In this document: positions 56,901 through 64,000 of the stretch, in pieces
Layout: every line of letters begins with the position of its first letter
How positions within the stretch are numbered: the stretch's first letter is position 1
DNA from: Deuterostichococcus epilithicus
Lineage: Eukaryota; Chlorophyta; Trebouxiophyceae; Prasiolales; Stichococcaceae
Direction of reading: 5' to 3'
DNA: 64,000 nt
NCBI GenBank assembly: GCA_033439295.1
Contig: JAVTLE010000003.1
Location: 2,232,001 to 2,296,000 of the forward strand
Made by a program: the position numbers and the translations under genes
The notes under the pieces: model-generated
Told to the model about the DNA's origin: nothing
Databases searched by the model: none
The model's input: the letters and a program-made list of their open reading frames with translations, nothing else

Positions 56901-59833
56901 GTCCCACAGACTGTCGGAATGCACAGAAGGGTCGTCTGGCTGCAGCTGTGCCAGATGCAGGTTGTGCATCTCGCCAGTCATTGCGCTGTGTGCCAAGCAT
57001 GCAGCAAGGATGCAGAGGCACATCACCTGAGTCTAGGGTTTCTCGTCTCAACGTCACCCTGCTGAAGTATGCTGTGTGCTGTTGCACAGGTGGCATATTG
57101 GCGCTACCCCACGGTGAGACTGCCAAATCGTCATCTGCACCCTGGCAGTGAATGGAAGCGTCAGCACACGCTTCTGCGTCTGCATCTTGGGCACTCGTGC
57201 GGCAGAGTGCATTTGCCAGCATCATTAGGCCCCGTCGTTTGGCCCCTGTTGCAATATCCGGTGGCCGTGCTGTCCTGAAGCATTGCGCTGGTGCTCGTTT
57301 CCTGCGCCGCAGTACAACTCGGTGCGGTTCAGCTTCACCTTCTTCTTCGCCCTGCTGCTGGGCACCACCTTCTGGCGCATCGGCCAGGATAGGTGCAGTC
57401 AAGCAAAACCACTCAAACATGGAAGGATCTGCACATACTCTGTATCTGTGCGGTTTCGCCCCCCCTCCCGTCGCTTTCGGGCCATGGCCAGGCTGGTGCA
57501 CTGGGGAAATTTGCAGCGCCGCAGCAAGTTCGCCGACGGCCTGAAGGTGTTCTTACGGGCGGCTTCATGCCCGTTGACGTGCGCCTGGCGTCTCACAGCT
57601 GGAGCAGGTGGCGACCCCGGCTCCGGGTGTCATCGCTTTAGTGACATGCGGCTGCAAGAATCGGGGCTTCCAGCGCAATGCCTGCCATAGGTCCAAAGTT
57701 TCAGATGGTTCGTGCAGCGATCGCCTCACCCCAGTCTCTCAACCTGAAACATCGTACTGAATCGCATGGGTACGCGTCTGAAGGCAATCCAACTGAGGCA
57801 TCCGCGCAGGTCCAACGAGAAGGACGTGCTGCGCATCATCGCGTCGCAGTACCTGGCGGTGCTCATCCTGGGCTTTGCGAACTCCGCCACCATCCAGAGC
57901 GTCATCGCCATCGAGCGCCCTGTGATGTATCGCGAGCGCGCCGCAGGCGAGCCCGCATTGATCGAACTTTTGGAAGCGCACTGAAACCTCTCCAATCGTT
58001 GTCGTGTCGGACTGCGGAATCGTGAGTCTGCACGCTGCCGCCGCACCCTGCGCCCCGTCCGCCGCTGCCTCCGCTGACGACGCCGGTTCCTTGGAGTGCA
58101 AGCGTCGGGTCCTGACCACAGCAATGGCCTGGCACATGCGGCCTCGCCCATGACGCTGCTGGCTTGTGCAGTCAGCTCATCATGTTCTGGCTGCGGTCGC
58201 GAGACAGCCCACGCAATCCAGACGAGGTCGTCTGACGTGCAGGGTTTTACGCGACGCTGCCGTACGCAATTGCGCAGGGGACTGTGGAGACTCCTTACGC
58301 TCTCATGCAATGCGTGAGCCTTCCTACCCATTCCCTGTCCTCTCTCTGGCGGTGGTTCAAGGTTGCAACTGCGACCGTGCGTCCTGATGTGCATGCAGCA
58401 GAGTTACAGCTGCGATGCAGGAGAGTTACAAGAGCTCCTTTGCTCACCACTACACCATCGACTGAGCATGATATGTTTGTCCGCAGATCCTGTATGCTCC
58501 ATTGACGTACTTCCTCATCGGCCTGGAGTACAGCCCAGGTGCGTCAGGTCATGCCGGTGCAGCATGAGATGCGCATCTGACGTGGTGCTGCTCGGCGCGC
58601 TGTGGAGCGTGATGCCTGCATGCAGCACGATTTCTGACAGCAGTGTCGAACCCCCGCAGCCAAATTCTTCTGGTACTTCCTGTACCTGTTCCTCACTCTC
58701 CTGGTGCGTCTCTCGCTTTCCGTCGCGGCTTCGCATGCCCGTCTCGCTGCCCTGCACCGCCTCCGCCGCCGCCCTGCCAATTCCTGCCCACTTTGCGCCA
58801 TGTTGGCAGCGGTCTTCGATTACGATTGATTCGATTACAATTGTCGAAACGACTCTTGTCCTCTCAAAAACTGCAGTACTACACCTTCTACGGGCTGCTG
58901 TCGGTCGTGCTGTCGCCGAGCCTGCAGCTCAGCAGTGTCGCATCGACGATATTCTATGCCATCTGGTCCCTGTTTGCCGGTGCGCTCTCCAATACGTACT
59001 CTGTGCTCACCTTTGCTGCTGTTTGGTGTTTTCCCAAGGGTAACACTCTAAGGTACTCGCTTGTGGTATGTGCGTGCTTCGCAACGCCAGCCCGCTGAAG
59101 TGCATTCTTCCCCGCCGCAGGCTTCCTGATCACGCGGCCAGACATGCCGCATTGGTGGCGATGGTGCGCCTTAGACTGCAAACTCCAAACCGCTCCTTTA
59201 CCACCCCCTTCGCGACTCACGGTCCTGCCCCATGGGACGGCGCATGCGCCCTACTCAACAACCGTGCATCACATGAACGAGCCAACCACCGGCCACCATG
59301 GGCTGGGCTGCTTGCATGTAACAGCATTGCTGCCGAGATGTTCCCGTTCCTCAGGAATGAAAGTGGAACCGCGAGCGCAGGTACTCCTACATCTGCCCCA
59401 CCTTCTGGAGCCTCAGCGCCATCACCACGACACAGCTGGGGAATGTGGACACGCCCATGACGCTGAGCTCCGGCGGCACGGTGACTCCCGACTTGCCTCT
59501 CGTCCAAGTCGAATCTGGCGGCTACTGCTGACTCCATTCTGTGACGGCTCGCTCAGCCGTTCTGCGGGATGCGTTGGAGCTGCCCCCTTCAACCTCCTGC
59601 ACCTTCACAGGGCTCAACAACCCAGACATCGAAAATAGGATCCAACAATCGATTGTGCCTTCACCACTTGCATCCAACATCTGCAGGTCTCCGTGAAGGA
59701 CTATGTGGAGGACCGCTTTGGCTTTGCGTACAACATGCGCGGCTGGACGATCCTGATCCTCATCGGCTTCATTGCGGCATTCAGAATTGGCTCAATCGGT
59801 GCCCTAAAGTTCCTGGTGTGGCAGAAGCGGTGA
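45024..59833 (+). CDS. Full-size ABCG transporter, pleiotropic drug resistance (PDR) type
   Basis: An ATP-driven exporter at the plasma membrane, order NBD1-TMD1-NBD2-TMD2. About 40 exons, roughly 1,550 residues by my sum. NBD1 (46837-49793): Walker [30 protein letters not shown], signature [11 protein letters not shown], Walker [23 protein letters not shown]1 (50520-53145): [38 protein letters not shown]-like region with [27 protein letters not shown]. Linker exon 53779-54092 with a ten-Gly run. NBD2 (54352-56210): [72 protein letters not shown]2 (56765-59833): [71 protein letters not shown]. Both NBDs keep canonical motifs, as in plant rather than fungal PDRs. Introns after about 50191, 52419, 54759 and 57948 need GC donors. 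Substrate cannot be inferred. Confidence 0.92.
45986..46105 (+). repeat. CCCTCT pyrimidine tract in a PDR intron
   Basis: About 120 bp almost free of purines, beginning with tandem CCCTCT/TCCCTC units directly after the donor GACGC|GTGAGTC. On the other strand it is a homopurine run. It could form triplex (H-DNA) structure; it is intronic. Confidence 0.85.
47377..47402 (+). repeat. Telomere-like TTTAGGG cluster in a PDR intron
   Basis: GTAGGGTGCAGGGTTTAGGG is followed by TTTAGGTTT: two to three degenerate TTTAGGG units, starting about 20 bp after the donor of the exon ending in AELT. A related CCCTAAGCCCTACC sits just before the acceptor of the same exon at 47222-47240. Confidence 0.82.
53257..53296 (+). 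repeat. 18-bp tandem duplication in a PDR intron
   Basis: The unit CGGCCTTTGCTGACACGG occurs twice head to tail. It lies in the intron between the end of TMD1 and the linker exon. Confidence 0.85.
53866..53960 (+). repeat. GGC-repeat coding a poly-glycine linker between PDR halves
   Basis: A (GGC)n run encodes about ten glycines followed by [17 protein letters not shown], including a duplicated QNGGG element. The region is in the exon that joins TMD1 to NBD2, a flexible and length-variable part of PDR proteins. Confidence 0.85.
56665..56720 (+). repeat. Short GACCGGCT tandem array in a PDR intron
   Basis: Four imperfect copies of (C)GACCGGCTNTGA spaced about 15 bp apart, upstream of the acceptor at about 56763. 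No protein meaning. Confidence 0.75.
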
Positions 59834-60778
59834 GGCGCTGCGCCGCCTCTTTGGGCGCTATCACTGCAGCAAGGCCAGGCAGGGAGGCAATCCTTCTGTG
59901 ATGTGTGGGATCTCGACGTGCGTCTGCTCAGAGGCAGAGTCTGCCGGCCACAGTGGCGGTGCAGATGCTGGGTGTCGAGGATAAGAAATTTGAAATTTTC
60001 AGCATATCATTTTGGGTGAATCAATGAACTTCAGCAATTGTATGTTAGCCAGCTACCCAGGCTAAGGTAGTAGAGGCCGACGTCTGTTGCAGCAAGCTTT
60101 CAATCACGACAGTCTAGGGAAAGCTGATGCTCGATCGGCCACCTGGCATAGAGGCAGCTTCCAAATGTCAACAGTCCACCACTTGCGGCGTCAGTGGCTG
60201 GAAGGCACCATGCCTGCCTGCACCCTCAGGAAATGACTGGAGCCTTCCGTCTCAAGAGCCGTCCAGTCTTCTGCCCACAGCAGCTTTTTCACGCAAGCAC
60301 CTGCCAGCCACCGCAAAGCCACCTGAACGAGATGGCACTCCTCAGATTTCCTCTGCCTGTAGGTGGGTTGCTTGCCGCCGTTGCGCCGCCGCTTCCTGCT
60401 GCATACTCATGGCACGCCCTGGGCTGAGGTACAGAGTGCTGCATATGCACGATATTGTTCGTGTGACAGCCACTTACTGATGGCGGTAGGAATTGTTTGA
60501 TGCTCTCATCAGCATCTCGCCCACTTGACGAGTCAAATGCAAACCAAACATGGGCAATGGCTGACTCCAGCAGTGCCAGATGGCATAGCAGCCCGTCCCA
60601 CGCGACGCCCTTCAGAGGATGAACCAGCATGTCAACGCAAGCTGTGCAGGCGTCGACAACAATGTCCTCGCAACGATGAAGCACACCCCCATCGACGAGG
60701 GAAAATTGCACTCGAAGCGGGCGTCAACAACCGTAAGGTGTATCGTCAAAACAATGATGCATCATCTGCATATTTCCT
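59834..60778. other. Region between convergent PDR (+) and XPC (-) genes
   Basis: 945 bp between the two stop codons, expected to hold both 3' UTRs. No coding exon, RNA gene or repeat of note was seen. Confidence 0.6.
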
Positions 60779-63700
60779 TCAGATTTCCTCTGCGTCCGGG
60801 TGGACCGTCGGCGCCGACCACCGCTCCGCAGCTTCCTGCTGCCATGCCTCCTCCGCCGCCGCCGCCGCCGCCGCCTCCTCCTCTGTCTGCCCCCGGCCGC
60901 CCGGTGGCGGGTCATCACAGTCTGAAGTCAGCTCGACCGTGTCCTCTCTGGAGGCGCCGCCGCCAAGAGATGGACGGCCGCCAAAGTGCGGTGGCCCGCG
61001 GGCGGCGGCGCCGCCAGCTCTGCTGTTTGTGGCAGCGGCTGCCTGCACGGCAGCGGCAGCCGCCTTTCCGCCCTCGGCGGCCGCCTCCTTGAGACCGCTT
61101 GCGTCTGCCTTGCCACCTGTGAGAGAATTTTGGCGTGTCGCTGCGTGCCGGCCTCGCACACGTGCTGTGGCACATCGAGCGCTGCAAAACCAGAGCTCCT
61201 TTCATAGATCTCGAGCAGCCCAAAGCTGTATGCCCACCAACCCTGGCGCAGTCGCGCTGGCGACATGCCTGCTGCTGCACCTGCTGGTCAGAGCCTCCCC
61301 GGGGCCGCTCAATGCCCCCAGGCACAGAGAGTCACATGTCTGAACACCCAGGTCTGCCATTGCAGAGGCGGTGGCGGTGAGGGTGTCTGTAAGCTTGCCT
61401 GGTCCGTGCGCAATTCTGGGTTTTTGGAAAGTTGAATCGCTGGGTCTTTGGAAATTTGAATCAGATAAGGTGAGATAAGATAAGACAAAAGAAAACAAAC
61501 AGAAACCTGCTCGCAGGCCGCCGCCGCCGCCGAGCGACGGCGCCTGCCCCAGCATGTGGTCCGCGTCCAGCCGCACGCGCGTCAGGGCGGCGCGCAGCAG
61601 GGACCGCCATGCGGCATCCGCCGCCGCGACCACCTTGGCCTGCGCCCGCTGCTCTCGCGCCCTGCGGTAAGTGTATCGACAAGAGGTTCCTTTCCAATTT
61701 GACCAACTTGCCAGCGGCAGGAACGTGCAGTGACCACCCGCCCACTTACGCCGGCTCCTTGCCCAGCCCTGCGGCAAGGAATGGCGCCAGGGGTTGCCGA
61801 CGGCCGCCCTCGGAGGCAGCACTCCGGCTATGTTTCACCCCGAGACCCGGATCAGAGGGATGGGCGAGAGCCCATGGTGCTGCCAGTGGTGAGCGGGAGT
61901 TCGCGATACGAGGCGTACTACAGCAGCGTGCTTGCCCGCGGCAGTCACCCAGGTCTGTGGACCCCCTCGCTGGCGCAGTACTGGGTAACAACAAGCAGGC
62001 CGACGGATGGTCCAAATGCACTGGGCACCCGACCTTTGCACCTTTCGTGGCCATCGCAAGATGTTTGCGATTCATCCACATGGGCGGGAACCGAGCAGGG
62101 ACCCGTCGGCAGCGGGCGCGGAGCGACTCTGGCCGGCCAGCATACGACAACCCTGCAGCAACCACTGACTCCACCTCGTGCGGGGCGCGCAGCACCCAGC
62201 CTCAGCAGCTGTCCCTCTTGGCGACTCTTGGGGCAACTCTGGGACCTTTCGGCGGCTGTTCACCTGTTTGCGCACCCTAAACCCTGATACTATGCAGGTT
62301 TTTGTTTCTCAACTCACCGCTCCTCCTCCCAGTAGGCGTCCATGACGGGCTGCTCGAACTCCTCACAGATGACGACGCCCTCGATGGCGGGCACACTGCG
62401 GCCGCCGCGGATGTCGAAGCCCGCCATTGCGTGCGCGAAGTCGACGCCCAGCCCCCGGCACACTGCAGCCATGCGCGGGTAGCGCAGGTGCACCGTGCCT
62501 GCGGGGTGTGTTGCGGAGGGCATCGGAGGGCATCGTGACCCTGAGCAAGAGAGCACCTCGTCCGGTGTGTCTGCCGCTGCATCAGTCCGCCGCCAGGCGC
62601 AGGCGGCACAGGCACAGCGTGCAATCCCAGAGTTTGTTGAGGGGAATTCCCAGAAATGCCTGCAGAGGCCGCAGCAGGAGCCCTATCGAGTTCGAAGATC
62701 GTTTTGCTCCATACACCGAAGGAATGCTGCAGCGCGCCGGCACTGACACACAGCCCGTGACAGCAAGTGCGCCTGGGCGGTCATCACGCTGAGGGTGCAG
62801 GGCAGCCCGGTAGAGCCGCCGATCGGCCTGACAGTATGCCACGCACAGGCTGCTGGTGACAGCAGCGTGTTTGGGCCATGATGAGCGCCTGCAGCATCGC
62901 TATGAGAGCCTGAAGCGCGGCACAAGGCCGCACATGGCAGGAGGACACAGCCAGGACCGAGCCGCATCGCTTCGCACCTGCCGGCAGCTGCGAGGCGTAG
63001 GGCGGCACATTGACATTGCCGCGCTCATTCTTGGGCACGACTCCGTCGACGGCCACCGCCGGCGCCCATGCAGCCGTCTGCCACTCGCCGTACAGCCGGG
63101 TGACGCCCTCCCCGCCGCCCTTTTTACCCCCCTCCTCCTCCTCGAACGCGCTGGCCGGCGGCGCAAACTGTGTGCGCAGGGCTAAAAGGCGTCACGAGGC
63201 TGGGGGGGGTCGCAGCAGGTTCGCCAGCTTCCGAAAGAGAGGCGGCCTGTCAGATGCGCGGCTGTGCTCAACTCCGCAGCCTCTCGCCCTGGCGTCTGCA
63301 GCCTGCCGCTCGGCACACACGACCACGGCTCTCGACGTCCAGACACTCTCCAGCTGCACGAGCCATGAGATATCAGGCCTCTAGGGACCCACCCTGGTCG
63401 TTCTCCAGGTCTAGGGGCGGAGTCCAAGTTGCTCGCCTTGCAGCTGCCCTGTCCCACGCCTATGGCAGGGCGCAGCAGCGCTTTGCGGTGACGTCAGACG
63501 CAGTTTTCGCAGGAGGGGTCTGGAAACTCAAATCCATAAGCCCTGGCATCTACAGCCCACCTCCTCGTCCTCAAGGTCCAGGGGCTGGTCCCTGCCCGAC
63601 GGCTTGTAGCCGCGCTTTTTAACTTCTTTGGCAGGACGCGGCAGCTCCTCTGGCAGCACCTCTCGCCCGCTCTTCATCTTCCACGCCTCCGCGGTGTGCA

Positions 63701-64000
63701 GCTCCGCCAGGTGCTCCCGCAGGTAGTAGGCCTCGCCCCTGCTACAGAGAGGTTCCGAAGCAGTAGTGAGACAAGTTAATTGCAGGCTGGCAGTGGAGCC
63801 GTCTCTTGCCTGGGAGCCGTCCCTTGTCTGCTGATGAGCAGGCAGAGGCGCAACTAAGCTACATCAGATGTTTCTCCGCAGACAAGAAACATCTGATGTG
63901 TGCATGTTTGCAGCTCTGCCCGCTGCTGCTGCAAGCAGTGTGCCACAGCCCTCTCAGAGAGGTGCTGCAGCTCCTGAAAGCAGGCAGCTCGGGCTTTCGT
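60779..64000 (-). CDS. DNA-damage recognition protein XPC/Rad4, 3' part (5' end beyond window)
   Basis: XPC/Rad4 binds helix-distorting lesions to start global nucleotide excision repair. Five exons read leftward and join in phase: 63738-63561, 63167-62978, 62498-62318, 61661-61507, 61116-60779. The first carries the end of BHD1/start of BHD2 (EAYYLREHLAELHTAEAWKM). The second holds LYGEWQTAAWAPAVAVDGVV and PKNERGNVNVPPYASQLPAG, the third TVHLRYPRMAAVCRGLGVDF, FAHAMAGFDIRGGRSVPAIE and GVVICEEFEQPVMDAYWEEE; together these are the diagnostic BHD2-BHD3 block. The fourth is a basic helix (AREQRAQAKVVAAADAAW) and the fifth an Ala/Gly-rich acidic tail ending PDAEEI. The N-terminal transglutaminase-like domain must lie to the right of the window. 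Positions 63739-64000 appear intronic or hold an unplaced exon. Confidence 0.88.
63861..63899. repeat. 15-bp perfect inverted repeat with 9-bp loop
   Basis: ACATCAGATGTTTCT at 63861-63875 is exactly complementary in reverse to AGAAACATCTGATGT at 63885-63899, leaving the 9-base loop 63876-63884. It lies in the XPC region to the right of the last placed exon, so probably in an intron. A stem this long in transcribed sequence would fold into a stable hairpin. Confidence 0.9.

Noticed and set aside
61202-61822. 206-codon minus-strand frame across an XPC intron
   Set aside because: Only the 61507-61661 part matches the XPC reading frame and splice signals; the rest is intron.
1-64000. Prokaryotic features (operons, CRISPR, Shine-Dalgarno sites, insertion sequences)
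   Set aside because: All recognisable genes are intron-rich eukaryotic families; no repeat-spacer array or transposase was seen.
1-64000. tRNA, rRNA or other RNA genes
   Set aside because: No cloverleaf or conserved rRNA/snRNA segment was recognised by eye; a covariance-model search would be needed to exclude small RNAs.

Overview
The window looks like nuclear DNA of a green alga (Chlorophyta). It is GC-rich. Every recognisable gene is split into many short exons by introns of roughly 80-600 bp with mostly GTGCG/GTGAG-type donors and GCAG acceptors. The protein families are plant/algal: plastid fibrillin, membrane-anchored EGF-exostosin glycosyltransferase, plant-type PDR transporter, allantoinase. 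Short TTTAGGG-type telomere-like motifs in introns would fit a trebouxiophyte-like lineage, but the species is not identified. All exon models are my own splice-phase reconstructions. Seven genes (GT47, fibrillin, F-box/LRR, COG8, allantoinase, cyclic phosphodiesterase-like, SNAP-25-like) close completely in frame, and all visible exons of the SMP-C2 gene and the XPC gene do too.

Layout, left to right: (1) 3' part of an LRR protein, + strand, 1-1669; (2) a candidate tiny secreted Cys peptide, +, 2176-2469; (3) EGF-repeat exostosin (GT47), -, 3150-9453; (4) plastid fibrillin/PAP, +, 10275-11756; (5) F-box/LRR protein, +, 12118-15668; (6) COG8, Golgi tether subunit, +, 16703-23151; (7) allantoinase, -, 23576-28537; (8) 2H/cyclic-phosphodiesterase-like protein, +, 29849-31291; (9) an unassigned two-exon candidate, -, 32044-32564; (10) SMP-C2 extended-synaptotagmin-like lipid-transfer protein, +, 32903-40850 (first exon not resolved); (11) SNAP-25-type Qbc-SNARE, +, 41900-44315; (12) full-size PDR-type ABCG transporter with about 40 exons, +, 45024-59833; (13) 3' half of the XPC/Rad4 DNA-damage recognition protein, -, 60779 to beyond 64000.

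The genes do not form a pathway. Four of them (GT47, COG8, SMP-C2, SNAP-25) act in the endomembrane system, which is probably coincidence. The most unusual signal is architectural. In at least five genes an intron contains one or more decayed tandem copies of the edge of the neighbouring exon, including its splice site. About 13 of the roughly 120 introns I could place need a GC rather than GT donor. Together these suggest a genome where local tandem duplication across splice junctions is frequent and where donor choice is relaxed.
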